In this document: positions 7,774-16,759 of the stretch, one piece after another
How the letters are laid out: every line of letters starts with the position of its first letter
Numbering within the stretch: the first letter of the stretch is position 1
Assembly (NCBI GenBank): GCA_030841285.1
Contig: JAVECW010000049.1
Span: forward strand, 1 to 35,821
DNA length: 35,821 bases
Direction: 5' to 3'
DNA from: Microbacteriaceae bacterium
GTDB lineage: Bacteria > Actinomycetota > Actinomycetes > Actinomycetales > Microbacteriaceae
Program-made: the position numbers and the translations under genes
Notes under the pieces: generated by a model
Told to the model about the DNA's origin: nothing
Seen by the model: the letters and a program-made list of their open reading frames with translations, nothing else
Databases searched by the model: none

Positions 7774-8906
7774 CCGACGCCGCCTTCCGCGAGGCGGTCA
7801 TCGACCTCGCCGCGCTCGCGCACAACGTCGAGCGGCTGCGCCGGATGATCGGCACCGAACACACGATGGCCGTGGTCAAGGCGAATGCGTACGGTCACGG
7901 CGCGGTCGAGTGCGCGAACGCCGCGCTCGCGGGCGGTGCCGACTGGCTCGGCGTCGCCGACATCGAGGAGGCGCTGGAGTTGCGCGCCGCCGGCATCGAC
8001 GCACCGATCCTCGCCTGGCTGCATGACCCGGACGCGGACTTCGCGCCCGCCATCGCTGCGCGCATCGACATCGGGATTTCCTCGGTTGCGCAGCTGCGCG
8101 CGGTTGCGGACGCGCAACGACGGCTCGCCGAGTCGGGCGGAGATCCGGTGCCGGTGTCCGTCCAGCTCAAGCTCGAGACCGGCCTGAGTCGCAATGGCAT
8201 CTCCGAGCCGGACTGGGTGGAGGTTTTCGCGCTCGCCGCGGCGCTCGCCGAAACCGGTGAACTGACCGTCCGTGGGATCTTCAGCCACCTCGCCAACGCG
8301 TCGCCCGCCGCCGATGTCGCTGCCCTCGCGCTGTTCGAGCGTGGCCTCGCGTCGGCCGCTGCATCCGGAATCGTGCCCGAGCTCACGCATCTCGCCTCGA
8401 CCGCCGCAGCAATACGGATGCCCGCCGCCCGCTTCAACCTGGTGCGTCTTGGGATCGGCATCTACGGGCTCTCACCGTTCGATGACCTCACGAGTGCGGA
8501 GCTGGGCCTGACGCCCGTCATGACGCTGCGTGGCCGCGTCGCCGCAGTGCGCCGGGTCCCGGCCGGCACCGGCGTCTCGTACGACTACACCTATCGCACG
8601 ACGGGAGAGACGACGCTGGCGCTCGTGCCGCTCGGCTACGCCGATGGCATTCCACGCCACGCATCGAACGGTGCTGCGGTTTCGCTCAACGACGCTACCT
8701 TCCTGATCAGCGGGCGCGTCGCCATGGACCAGTTCGTCGTCGACGTGGGTTCGCACCCGGTCGCGGTCGGCGACGAGGTCGTGCTGTTCGGCGACCCTGC
8801 TGCGGGCGTGCCGACGGCCGACGACTGGGCAGCCGCCTGCGGCACCATCAACTACGAGATCGTCACGCGAATCGGTCGGCGCGTGCCGCGCAGCTTCGTT
8901 CGATGA
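7770..8906 (+). CDS. alr: Alanine racemase
   Basis: This PLP enzyme interconverts L- and D-alanine and supplies D-alanine for peptidoglycan. The product has 378 residues. The cofactor lysine is Lys37 in VVKANAYGHG at the start of the TIM barrel. The second catalytic residue, Tyr271, is in GVSYDYTY, and the conserved GYADG follows in the C-terminal beta domain. Both ends overlap neighbours by four bases (ATGA with acpS and with tsaE), so acpS, alr and tsaE form one translational unit. Confidence 0.96.
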   Translation: MTDAAFREAVIDLAALAHNVERLRRMIGTEHTMAVVKANAYGHGAVECANAALAGGADWLGVADIEEALELRAAGIDAPILAWLHDPDADFAPAIAARIDIGISSVAQLRAVADAQRRLAESGGDPVPVSVQLKLETGLSRNGISEPDWVEVFALAAALAETGELTVRGIFSHLANASPAADVAALALFERGLASAAASGIVPELTHLASTAAAIRMPAARFNLVRLGIGIYGLSPFDDLTSAELGLTPVMTLRGRVAAVRRVPAGTGVSYDYTYRTTGETTLALVPLGYADGIPRHASNGAAVSLNDATFLISGRVAMDQFVVDVGSHPVAVGDEVVLFGDPAAGVPTADDWAAACGTINYEIVTRIGRRVPRSFVR

Positions 8907-9421
8907 CCGGGGAGCTCGGTGCGACGAATGTGCGCCTCATCGCGACGCCCGATGGCATGGGCGAGCTGGGACGCGAACTTGCGGTCGCTCTGCGCCCAGG
9001 CGACCTCGTCGTCCTGACGGGGCCGCTCGGGGCGGGCAAGACCACGCTCACCCGCGGCATCGGCCACGGACTGCAGGTGCGCGGGCCGGTGACGAGCCCG
9101 ACTTTCGTGCTCGCGCGCACGCATCCGAGCCTCGTCGGTGGAGCACCGCTCGTGCACGTCGATGCGTACCGGCTCGGTAGCGCGATGGAGCTCGACGACC
9201 TCGACATCGATTTCGCTCGCTCGGTCGTCGTCGTCGAGTGGGGTGCTGGCATGCTGGACGGCATCACCGAATCCTGGCTCGAGGTCGTGATCGAACGACC
9301 TACCGGTGCATCCGGGGTGGCGGATGCCGCCGCAGACGACGACCTCGATGCGGCGGAACCGCGCACGGTCACCATCACGGGCCACGGCCCGCGCTGGCTC
9401 GGTCAGCTGCCGGCTGAGTAG
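8903..9421 (+). CDS. tsaE: tRNA t6A biosynthesis ATPase TsaE
   Basis: TsaE is the small ATPase that drives turnover of the TsaB-TsaD complex making threonylcarbamoyladenosine at position 37 of ANN-decoding tRNAs. The 172-residue product carries Walker A GPLGAGKT at residues 40-47, followed by VTSPTFVLAR and HVDAYRL, which are diagnostic of the family. It has a roughly 25-residue C-terminal extension, rich in Asp and Ala before TVTITGHG. It overlaps the alr stop by four bases. Confidence 0.95.
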   Translation: MTGELGATNVRLIATPDGMGELGRELAVALRPGDLVVLTGPLGAGKTTLTRGIGHGLQVRGPVTSPTFVLARTHPSLVGGAPLVHVDAYRLGSAMELDDLDIDFARSVVVVEWGAGMLDGITESWLEVVIERPTGASGVADAAADDDLDAAEPRTVTITGHGPRWLGQLPAE

Positions 9422-9456
9422 CGCACTGGGCGGCCTACCCAACCGGCGCAAGAACG

Positions 9457-9462
9457 TAGGCT
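9457..9462 (+). promoter_or_regulatory. -10 box of tsaB, likely leaderless
   Basis: TAGGCT is followed by six bases and the tsaB GTG. This internal promoter would let tsaB-rimI-tsaD be transcribed separately from glmS-acpS-alr-tsaE. No Shine-Dalgarno sequence precedes the GTG. Confidence 0.5.
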
Positions 9463-9468
9463 TGAGCC

Positions 9469-10089
9469 GTGCTGCTCGCCATCGATACCTCCGCCGGTTC
9501 AAGCGTCGCCGTCGTGGATCGTGATGGCGGAGTGCTCTCCGAACGATCGGTGCCCGACACCATGAGGCACGCCGAGGTGATCGGCGACCTGATCAAGGGC
9601 AGCCTCGACGATGCGGGCATCGCAATCGCACGGCTCTCGGGCGTGGCCGTCGGCATGGGGCCTGGCCCCTTTACTGGGCTGCGCGTGGGCATCGCGGCCG
9701 CCCGGGCGTTCGGGCTCGGCGCAAACAAGCCTGTGGTGAGGGTCGTCAGCCATGACGCGATCGCGTACGAGCGGTACACCAAAGGGCACCAGGGCGGGAT
9801 GCTCGTGGTCACCGACGCGCGACGCCGCGAACTGTACTGGTCGGCATACGTCGGCGTCGACGAGCACGGCCTCCCGCTCCGCGAGGACGGCCCGGGCCTC
9901 TGCAAGCCCGACGATGTCCCGCACTCCGCCCTCGAGCGGGTCGACACGACCGAGGTCTCGGCCGGTGCCCTTGGCATGCTCGCAGAGTTCCTGTTCCTGC
10001 ACGGCCGGCCGTTCGCGGCCAACGAGCCGCTGTACCTGCGCTCTCCGGACGTCACCCTCTCGAACGGGCCGAAGCGGGTGAGCGGATGA
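9469..10089 (+). CDS. tsaB: tRNA t6A biosynthesis protein TsaB
   Basis: TsaB is the non-catalytic partner that forms the heterodimer with TsaD for t6A synthesis. The product has 206 residues and an ASKHA fold. It shows LLAIDTSAGSS at the N-terminus and VGMGPGPFTGLRVGIA, the most conserved TsaB segment, near residue 62. The start is GTG after a 47-base gap from tsaE that holds the probable promoter. The stop overlaps the start of rimI (ATGA). Confidence 0.95.
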   Translation: MLLAIDTSAGSSVAVVDRDGGVLSERSVPDTMRHAEVIGDLIKGSLDDAGIAIARLSGVAVGMGPGPFTGLRVGIAAARAFGLGANKPVVRVVSHDAIAYERYTKGHQGGMLVVTDARRRELYWSAYVGVDEHGLPLREDGPGLCKPDDVPHSALERVDTTEVSAGALGMLAEFLFLHGRPFAANEPLYLRSPDVTLSNGPKRVSG

Positions 10090-10589
10090 CGGACCTCACC
10101 TGGCAGCTGCGGCGCGCGACCGAGGCGGACCTCGACGCGATCATGCTGCTCGAAGCGTCGATCTTTCTCACTGACGCCTGGTCTGCCGAGTCCATGCGCA
10201 GCGAGCTGCGCAGTACGAACTGCTACTACCTCGTCGCGTTCCCGCCCGATCGACCAGCGCAGATCGATGGCTACGCCGGCATGCTTGCGCCGGCCCGTGC
10301 GAAGGATGGCGACATCCAGACCATCGCGGTCGCTCCGGCAGCGCGCCGCCATGGTCTTGGCCGTGTGCTCATGCGCCAGCTCATCACGGAGGCCCGTACG
10401 CGCGGGATCGCCGAGGTTTTCCTTGAGGTGCGCGCGGACAATCCGGCTGCGCAGAACCTGTACCGCGAGCTCGGCTTCGACCAGCTGGGCATTCGGCCCC
10501 GGTACTACCAGCCGGACGACATCGACGCCCTGGTCATGCGTCTCGTCCTGGCCGCCCCCGTGACAGAGCGTGCGGAGGGCGACGCATGA
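10086..10589 (+). CDS. rimI: Ribosomal protein S18 alanine N-acetyltransferase-like GNAT protein
   Basis: This is a GNAT-fold acetyltransferase of 167 residues. The acetyl-CoA binding loop is visible in [17 protein letters not shown] (residues about 75-90), followed by [19 protein letters not shown], typical of RimI. RimI acetylates the N-terminal alanine of S18 in E. coli and has a broader range in some actinobacteria. Its position between tsaB and tsaD is a common arrangement. Both ends overlap the neighbours by four bases. The substrate in this organism cannot be read from the sequence. Confidence 0.9.
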   Translation: MTDLTWQLRRATEADLDAIMLLEASIFLTDAWSAESMRSELRSTNCYYLVAFPPDRPAQIDGYAGMLAPARAKDGDIQTIAVAPAARRHGLGRVLMRQLITEARTRGIAEVFLEVRADNPAAQNLYRELGFDQLGIRPRYYQPDDIDALVMRLVLAAPVTERAEGDA

Positions 10590-11656
10590 ATCGCACGGAA
10601 CCACTTGTGCTGGGGATCGAAACCTCCTGCGACGAGACCGGGATTGGGATCGTGCGTGGGACGACCCTGCTCGCGAACACCATCGCCTCGTCCATGGACG
10701 AGCACGCGCGCTACGGCGGGGTCGTCCCAGAGGTCGCCGCTCGCGCCCACCTCGAAGCGCTCGGGCCGGCGATCCGGACCGCCGTCGCCGACGCAGGCAT
10801 CGAGCTCGCCGACGTGGACGCGATCGCCGTGACCAGCGGTCCCGGCCTGGCCGGTGCGCTGATGGTCGGCGTGGGGGCAGCGAAGGCGCTCGCTGTCGCG
10901 CTCGACAAGCCCATCTATGCGGTCAATCACTTGGTCGGACACGTGGGCGCAGACCTGCTCGACGCGCATGGCGGGCCGGGTCACGCCATCGATCTCCCCA
11001 CGATCGCACTCCTCGTCTCTGGCGGGCACACGTCGCTCCTGCTTGTGCGCGACCTCGTGTCCGATGTCGAGCTGCTCGGCGAGACGATCGACGACGCGGC
11101 CGGCGAGGCATTCGACAAGGTCGCGCGTGTGCTCGGGCTGCCGTATCCGGGAGGTCCGCAGATCGACCGCGTCGCGGCATCCGGTGACCCGCGTGCGATC
11201 CGGTTCCCCCGAGGGCTCAGCCAGCCCAAGGATATGGCGGCGCACCGCTACGATTTCTCGTTCTCCGGACTCAAGACGGCCGTCGCGCGCTGGGTCGAAC
11301 AGCGGCAGGATGCCGGCGAGCCGGTTCCGGTCGCGGATGTCGCGGCAAGCTTCCGCGAGGCGGTCGTCGACGTGCTCATCTCGAAAGCGGTCGCGGCATG
11401 CGCCGACTTCGGCGTGCCCCGCCTGCTGCTCGGCGGCGGGGTCGTCGCGAACGCTCGGCTCCGGCAGGTCGCGGAGGAGCGCACCGCCGCGGCGGGGATT
11501 GCGCTGCGCATCCCGGCACTCTCGCTCTGCACCGACAACGGGGCCATGATCGCGGCGCTCGCCGCACAACTGATCACGGCGGGGCACGAACCGTCGACGC
11601 TGCATTTCGGCGCCGACTCGACCTTGCCGGTGACCCTGATCCAGGTCGTTTCGTAG
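10586..11656 (+). CDS. tsaD: tRNA N6-adenosine threonylcarbamoyltransferase
   Basis: TsaD is the catalytic subunit that transfers the threonylcarbamoyl group to A37 of tRNA. The 356-residue product starts with [11 protein letters not shown]. The metal-binding histidines are in AVNHLVGH (His115 and His119). [10 protein letters not shown] and [10 protein letters not shown] follow, and CTDNGAMIA near residue 320 supplies the metal-binding Asp. With tsaB and tsaE in the same cluster, only TsaC, the threonylcarbamoyl-AMP synthase, must be encoded elsewhere. Confidence 0.97.
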   Translation: MNRTEPLVLGIETSCDETGIGIVRGTTLLANTIASSMDEHARYGGVVPEVAARAHLEALGPAIRTAVADAGIELADVDAIAVTSGPGLAGALMVGVGAAKALAVALDKPIYAVNHLVGHVGADLLDAHGGPGHAIDLPTIALLVSGGHTSLLLVRDLVSDVELLGETIDDAAGEAFDKVARVLGLPYPGGPQIDRVAASGDPRAIRFPRGLSQPKDMAAHRYDFSFSGLKTAVARWVEQRQDAGEPVPVADVAASFREAVVDVLISKAVAACADFGVPRLLLGGGVVANARLRQVAEERTAAAGIALRIPALSLCTDNGAMIAALAAQLITAGHEPSTLHFGADSTLPVTLIQVVS

Positions 11657-11657
11657 T

Positions 11658-11674
11658 CTCGCCGCTCCGGCGAG
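11658..11674 (+). terminator. Weak terminator-like hairpin after tsaD
   Basis: CTCGCCG-CTC-CGGCGAG forms a seven-pair stem immediately after the tsaD stop, followed by TCAAATTG instead of a real T-run. It may end or reduce transcription of the t6A cluster. Confidence 0.4.
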
Positions 11675-11699
11675 TCAAATTGACGCTCGTGTGAGTCCA

Positions 11700-11728
11700 T
11701 TGACACCCGCCTGACCCGGTGCCACTAT
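11700..11728 (+). promoter_or_regulatory. Candidate promoter of the DUF4190 gene
   Basis: A perfect TTGACA (11700-11705) is followed after 17 bases by CACTAT (11723-11728), a poor -10. TATGGC at 11726 would need a 20-base spacer. A second TTGACG is at 11680. The leader would be about 115 bases, ending in a strong AAAGGAGA. Confidence 0.35.
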
Positions 11729-11850
11729 GGCCTCGCTACGGCATTTGTTCGTCTGAAGCATCCTGAGGTCCGAGCTCTACCACCAGTCACCGGGTTCGTG
11801 GGTGCGAGACGAGCCGGTTCCGCCTTACGAAGTGAAAGGAGATTGGTCTT

Positions 11851-12324
11851 ATGACTGATCCAAACGTTCCAAGCGAACCGGACAACTCCGACGTTCCACC
11901 CGCGGCACCCGTTCCACCCGCGGCGCCCGTGCCGCCCGCGCCGCCCGCAGCAGCGGCCCCGCCGCCCCCGCCGTACGGCCAGCCGACAGGCCAGCCGGCA
12001 GCCCCGTACGGCCAGCCGGCGGCCCCGTACGGTCAGCCGTATGCGACGGCCCCGGCAGCGAAAGCCCCGGTGCTGAGCATCATCTCGCTTATCACAGGGA
12101 TCATCGGCGTGCTCAGCTCGTTCTTCGGTTGGGGTCTGATCTTCTCGATCGCCGCGATCGTGCTCGGCTTCATCGGCAAGTCGAAGGAGCCGGCAGCGAA
12201 GGGTTTCTGGCTGACGGGCATCATCACCGGCTTCGTCGGCCTTGCCGTCGGCGTGATCGCGATCATCCTCCTGATCATCCTGTTCGCTACAGCCGCGAGC
12301 CTCGGCACGTACAACGTCCCTTAG
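11851..12324 (+). CDS. Proline-rich DUF4190-type membrane protein
   Basis: The function is unknown. The 157-residue product has two parts. Residues 1-71 are cytoplasmic-looking low-complexity sequence: Pro/Ala repeats (VPPAAP, PPPPP) followed by repeated PYGQP units, several as APYGQPA. Residues about 74-150 hold hydrophobic segments separated by GKSKEPAAKG, the arrangement of the DUF4190 family found in many actinobacterial membrane proteins. There is no signal peptide. A strong Shine-Dalgarno AAAGGAGA precedes the ATG. It stands alone between the t6A cluster and a convergent methyltransferase gene and is closed by a good terminator. Confidence 0.85.
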   Translation: MTDPNVPSEPDNSDVPPAAPVPPAAPVPPAPPAAAAPPPPPYGQPTGQPAAPYGQPAAPYGQPYATAPAAKAPVLSIISLITGIIGVLSSFFGWGLIFSIAAIVLGFIGKSKEPAAKGFWLTGIITGFVGLAVGVIAIILLIILFATAASLGTYNVP

Positions 12325-12337
12325 GCGCTCTGGCAGG

Positions 12338-12370
12338 ACGGGCCGCCCTCTTCGGAGGCCGGCCCGTTTT
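12338..12370 (+). terminator. Rho-independent terminator after the DUF4190 gene
   Basis: ACGGGCC (12338-12344) pairs with GGCCCGT (12361-12367). The inner stem GCCCTC/GAGGCC has one mismatch and is capped by a TTCG tetraloop. TTTT follows. Confidence 0.8.
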
Positions 12371-12425
12371 CTGTTGTGCGGGCGCCCTGCGGATGTCGCG
12401 GCGCGGGCCGCGCGGCCGCTCGCGG

Positions 12426-13613
12426 TCAGATCCGCTCGACGAGGAGCGCGCTGTGCCGGCCATTGACGCGCGTGAGCACGAGGGTCGCGCTCTCCCGGCC
12501 ACTCAGCGACAGCCGCTTGCGCAGTGTGGCGGGGTCGACATCCACGCCCCGCTTCTTGATCTCGAGCGTGCCGATGCCGCGCTCACGCAGGGCGCGCTTG
12601 AGGTCGCGTTCGTGCACGGGCAGCGTCTCCAGCACGCGGAAGCCCGTTGCGAAGGGCGTCGGGCTGGGTGCGTCGGCGGTGAGGTACGCGATGCCCTCGC
12701 TGAGCATCCGGGCGTCCAGGTCTCGCGCAAGATCGCCGATCAGGCGCGCGCGGATGACCGCGCCATCCGGTTCGTAGATGTACTCGCCGAGCGGCCCGAC
12801 CTCGGCGTCGGCGCTGTCGGCATCGGCCGTGAGCTCGGCCGTGCCCGTGGCGCCGAGAACGAGCGCGGCACGGCGGATGCCCGGCCTCGCCAATGCACCG
12901 AACCACAGCCCCATCTCGACGAGCTGCCCGTCGACCGAGATCCACTGGGCTTCCGCGCCGGCGGGGATGAGGTCACGATCGAGCCCCGGGCCGAGCTTGA
13001 CGCCGACGGGGAGGCGCGTGGCGAGATCGAAGACGAAGTCAAGCGACGGAGAGTAGTCGCTCGGATCGGTCAGCCGGGCGGTGTCCGAGTGCCCGGACGT
13101 GCGCCGCGCCGGATCGAGGAAGGCGGCATCCACGTCGCGGAGGTCCGCGGTCTCGGCGGTCCCGTGCAGCACGCGCGCGTTGGGAAAGGGGGCAAGGTTG
13201 TAGCTTGCGATCGTCGCGGTCACCTCATCGGCATCCACCGCCGTCACATCGAGGTCGATCGCGGCCATGGCCATGGCGTCGCCGCCGATGCCGCAGCCGA
13301 GATCGGCGACACGACGAAACCCCGCCGCGCCGAACCGGCCGGCGTGCAGCGCTGCCACACGCAACCGGGTTGCCTGCTCGAGCCCGGCCTCTGTGAAGAG
13401 CATGCGCGTCGCGAAATCGCCGAACTTGGCCTCGGCTTTCGCGCGCAGTTTCGACTGCGTGAGCACCGTCGCGACGAGACCGGCCGGATGCCCCGCCTTG
13501 CGCAGGTCACTCACGATCCGCATGACGTCGCCCGCTGACCGGTACGGCGGGAGTGAGTCGAGCAGGCGAAGTCCCTCTGGCGACAGCAGTTCCACCAGTT
13601 CCGACCTTTGCAT
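12426..13613 (-). CDS. Class I SAM-dependent methyltransferase with THUMP-like domain
   Basis: The 395-residue product has the SAM-binding loop VADLGCGIGGDAMAMA about a quarter of the way in, then VTAVDADE and the DPARR motif (AAFLDPARRTSG). This combination, with a C-terminal basic domain ending in ALLVERI, matches actinobacterial methyltransferases annotated with a THUMP-like domain. An RNA substrate is plausible but not shown. I chose the ATG at 13613, giving MQRSELVELL, over a GTG six codons upstream at 13631, because a TACCGT box lies six bases before the ATG. It is convergent with the DUF4190 gene and divergent from groES. Confidence 0.85.
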   Translation of the reverse strand: MQRSELVELLSPEGLRLLDSLPPYRSAGDVMRIVSDLRKAGHPAGLVATVLTQSKLRAKAEAKFGDFATRMLFTEAGLEQATRLRVAALHAGRFGAAGFRRVADLGCGIGGDAMAMAAIDLDVTAVDADEVTATIASYNLAPFPNARVLHGTAETADLRDVDAAFLDPARRTSGHSDTARLTDPSDYSPSLDFVFDLATRLPVGVKLGPGLDRDLIPAGAEAQWISVDGQLVEMGLWFGALARPGIRRAALVLGATGTAELTADADSADAEVGPLGEYIYEPDGAVIRARLIGDLARDLDARMLSEGIAYLTADAPSPTPFATGFRVLETLPVHERDLKRALRERGIGTLEIKKRGVDVDPATLRKRLSLSGRESATLVLTRVNGRHSALLVERI

Positions 13614-13619
13614 GTCCCC

Positions 13620-13625
13620 ACGGTA
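13620..13625 (-). promoter_or_regulatory. Possible -10 box of the methyltransferase gene
   Basis: TACCGT on the minus strand lies six bases before the ATG, the same layout as other leaderless-type starts in this window. It matches only the outer TANNNT bases. Confidence 0.35.
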
Positions 13626-13649
13626 GCCCACGCCAGGCTTTTCGCCGGG

Positions 13650-13676
13650 CTTGCACTCACGTTGCGTGAGTGCCAG
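13650..13676 (+). promoter_or_regulatory. Degenerate upstream CIRCE element (HrcA operator)
   Basis: CTTGCACTC-N9-GAGTGCCAG keeps the inner GCACTC-N9-GAGTGC of the CIRCE consensus exactly and matches seven of nine bases in each arm. The arms are extended by the spacer into a perfect GCACTCAC/GTGAGTGC palindrome. It overlaps the groES -35 box. Confidence 0.6.
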
Positions 13677-13691
13677 AGCAAGCCCTAAACT
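13662..13691 (+). promoter_or_regulatory. groES promoter
   Basis: TTGCGT (13662-13667) and TAAACT (13686-13691) are 18 bases apart. Transcription would start near 13698, inside the downstream CIRCE element. HrcA bound at either CIRCE copy would block the promoter. Confidence 0.6.
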
Positions 13692-13695
13692 CGAC

Positions 13696-13722
13696 TTAGC
13701 ACTCTCGGTGTGAGTGTGCTAA
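13696..13722 (+). promoter_or_regulatory. CIRCE element (HrcA operator)
   Basis: TTAGCACTC-N9-GTGTGCTAA matches the CIRCE consensus TTAGCACTC-N9-GAGTGCTAA at 17 of 18 arm positions. CIRCE is the operator of the heat-shock repressor HrcA, and its place between the -10 box and the groES start is typical. Confidence 0.9.
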
Positions 13723-13755
13723 CTCCAGTCTTTTTAGTCAAGAAAGAGGTCAACC

Positions 13756-14052
13756 GTGTCGGTCTCCATCAAGCCGCTCGAGGATCGCATCGTTATCAAG
13801 CAGGTCGACGCTGAGCAGACCACTGCTTCCGGTCTCGTCATCCCGGACACCGCTAAGGAGAAGCCGCAGGAGGGCGAGGTCGTGGCCGTTGGACCCGGTC
13901 GCATCGATGACAACGGCAACCGCATCCCGCTCGACGTTGCCGTCGGCGACAAGGTGATCTACTCCAAGTACGGCGGAACCGAGGTCAAGTTCGGTGGCGA
14001 GGACCTCCTGGTTCTCTCCGCTCGCGACGTTCTCGCTGTGGTCGTCCGCTAG
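13756..14052 (+). CDS. groES: Co-chaperonin GroES
   Basis: GroES caps the GroEL ring during protein folding in the cytoplasm. The 98-residue product has the normal length and starts with [18 protein letters not shown]. It contains the mobile loop region with ASGLVIPD, then [13 protein letters not shown] and [16 protein letters not shown]. The start is GTG, after AAGAAAGAGG. No groEL follows: a strong terminator closes the gene and an unrelated transporter is next, so the chaperonin itself must be encoded elsewhere. Confidence 0.97.
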   Translation: MSVSIKPLEDRIVIKQVDAEQTTASGLVIPDTAKEKPQEGEVVAVGPGRIDDNGNRIPLDVAVGDKVIYSKYGGTEVKFGGEDLLVLSARDVLAVVVR

Positions 14053-14067
14053 CGACACCACCTACAG

Positions 14068-14100
14068 AAAGCCCGGATGCCTTACGCATCCGGGCTTTTT
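14068..14100 (+). terminator. Rho-independent terminator after groES
   Basis: AAAGCCCGGATGC and GCATCCGGGCTTT pair perfectly around a CTTAC loop, ending in TTTTT. This is one of the two strongest terminators in the window. Confidence 0.92.
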
Positions 14101-14128
14101 GCATGCCCACCGGATGCGGGCACACGCG

Positions 14129-14134
14129 TATGAT
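14129..14134 (+). promoter_or_regulatory. -10 box of the rarD-like gene, likely leaderless
   Basis: TATGAT, a close match to TATAAT, is followed by six bases and the GTG at 14141. There is no Shine-Dalgarno sequence. Confidence 0.6.
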
Positions 14135-14140
14135 CTCTGA

Positions 14141-15130
14141 GTGCCTGACAGTGAAACCGAGCAGCCCGCCACCGCCACCGCTGCGGCCAAGCCGCTCGCC
14201 GAACGTCAGCGCTCCGGGCTGATCTTCGCCATCTCGGCGTACGTGCTGTGGGGCATCCTGCCGGTCTACTTCCTCTCGCTCGCACCGGCCAGCGCGTTCG
14301 AGATCGTCGGCTGGCGCGTGCTGTTCTCGCTGGTGTTCTGCGCCATCCTGCTCACTGTGACGCGCGCATGGCGCACGTTCGGTGCGCTCCTGACCGACAA
14401 GCGCGTGCTGTTCACGATGGGCGTCGCCGGCGCGTTGATCTACGTCAACTGGCAGACCTACGTGTTCGCCACGGTGACGGGCAACGTCGTGGAAGCGGCG
14501 CTCGGCTACTTCATCAACCCGATCGTCACCGTCTTTCTCGGCGTTGTCGTGCAGCGCGAGCGCCTGCGCGTCGCCCAATGGGTGGCGGTGGGCGTCAGCG
14601 TCGTCGCGGTGGCGGTGCTCGCGGTCGGCTACGGATCCCTGCCGTGGATCGCGTTCCTTCTCGCGTTCTCGTTCGGCTTCTACGGTCTCATCAAGAAGCG
14701 CGTCGGCGGTGCGGTGGATGCCGTCTCCGGCCTCACCCTCGAGACCATGTGGCTCACGCCGGTCGCGATCGTGCAGCTGATCGTCGTCAGCGCGACCGTC
14801 GGCATCACGATCGGGACGATCAGCGTGTGGCACACGATCTTGCTGGCGGCCTCCGGCGTGGTGACCGTGGTTCCGCTCCTCTTCTTCGCCTCTGCCTCGC
14901 GCCGACTTCCGCTCGTCTACATGGGATTCATCCAGTACTTCGCCCCGTTCATCCAGTTCTTCGTGGGCGTCGTGATCCTGCACGAGGCGATGCCGGTCGA
15001 GCGCTGGGTCGGGTTCGCCATCGTGTGGCTGTCGCTGCTGATCCTCACGGTCGACATGATCATCGCTGCCAGGGGCACGCGGCGCGCCTTGAACGGCTCC
15101 ACCGAGGCCGTGGTTCCGGTCGTGGAATAG
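14141..15130 (+). CDS. rarD: EamA-family transporter, RarD type
   Basis: This is a predicted inner-membrane permease of 329 residues with about ten transmembrane segments after a short charged N-terminus. FAISAYVLWGILPVYF near residue 29 and FEIVGWRVLFSLVF are typical of RarD proteins, and GYFINPIVTVFLGVV in the middle is a strong family marker. RarD was named from chloramphenicol sensitivity in other bacteria, but its natural substrate is not established. The start GTG sits six bases after a -10 box. It stands alone between the groES terminator and guaB. Confidence 0.9.
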   Translation: MPDSETEQPATATAAAKPLAERQRSGLIFAISAYVLWGILPVYFLSLAPASAFEIVGWRVLFSLVFCAILLTVTRAWRTFGALLTDKRVLFTMGVAGALIYVNWQTYVFATVTGNVVEAALGYFINPIVTVFLGVVVQRERLRVAQWVAVGVSVVAVAVLAVGYGSLPWIAFLLAFSFGFYGLIKKRVGGAVDAVSGLTLETMWLTPVAIVQLIVVSATVGITIGTISVWHTILLAASGVVTVVPLLFFASASRRLPLVYMGFIQYFAPFIQFFVGVVILHEAMPVERWVGFAIVWLSLLILTVDMIIAARGTRRALNGSTEAVVPVVE

Positions 15131-15147
15131 ACGCCGCCGCGACCGGT

Positions 15148-15153
15148 TAACAT
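15148..15153 (+). promoter_or_regulatory. Candidate -10 box of guaB
   Basis: TAACAT would start transcription near 15160 and leave a leader of about 55 bases, ending with AAGGGG (15207-15212) before the ATG. A small hairpin GCGGG/CCCGC lies in the leader. No clear -35 box is seen. Confidence 0.35.
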
Positions 15154-15186
15154 TGAATATCCGTGGCGCTGATGGCGGGCGGATGA

Positions 15187-16719
<1,533 letters not shown>

Positions 16720-16730
16720 ATTCGCAGACT

Positions 16731-16758
16731 CGCGGTACTAACGCCCGCGAATACCGCG
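16731..16758. terminator. Possible bidirectional hairpin between guaB and the PLP enzyme gene
   Basis: CGCGGTA (16731-16737) faces TACCGCG (16752-16758) in the 40-base gap between convergent genes. An overlapping ATTCGC/GCGAAT pair gives an alternative fold. There is no T-run, so activity as a terminator is uncertain. Confidence 0.3.
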
Positions 16759-16759
16759 G

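Noticed and set aside
6291-8390. 699-codon minus-strand open frame across glmS, acpS and alr
   Set aside because: It is antisense to three certain genes, has Arg/Asp/His-rich composition typical of GC-rich shadow frames, and shows no family motif.
12129-13538. 469-codon plus-strand open frame opposite the methyltransferase gene
   Set aside because: It overlaps a terminator and a certain minus-strand gene and has no motif of its own.
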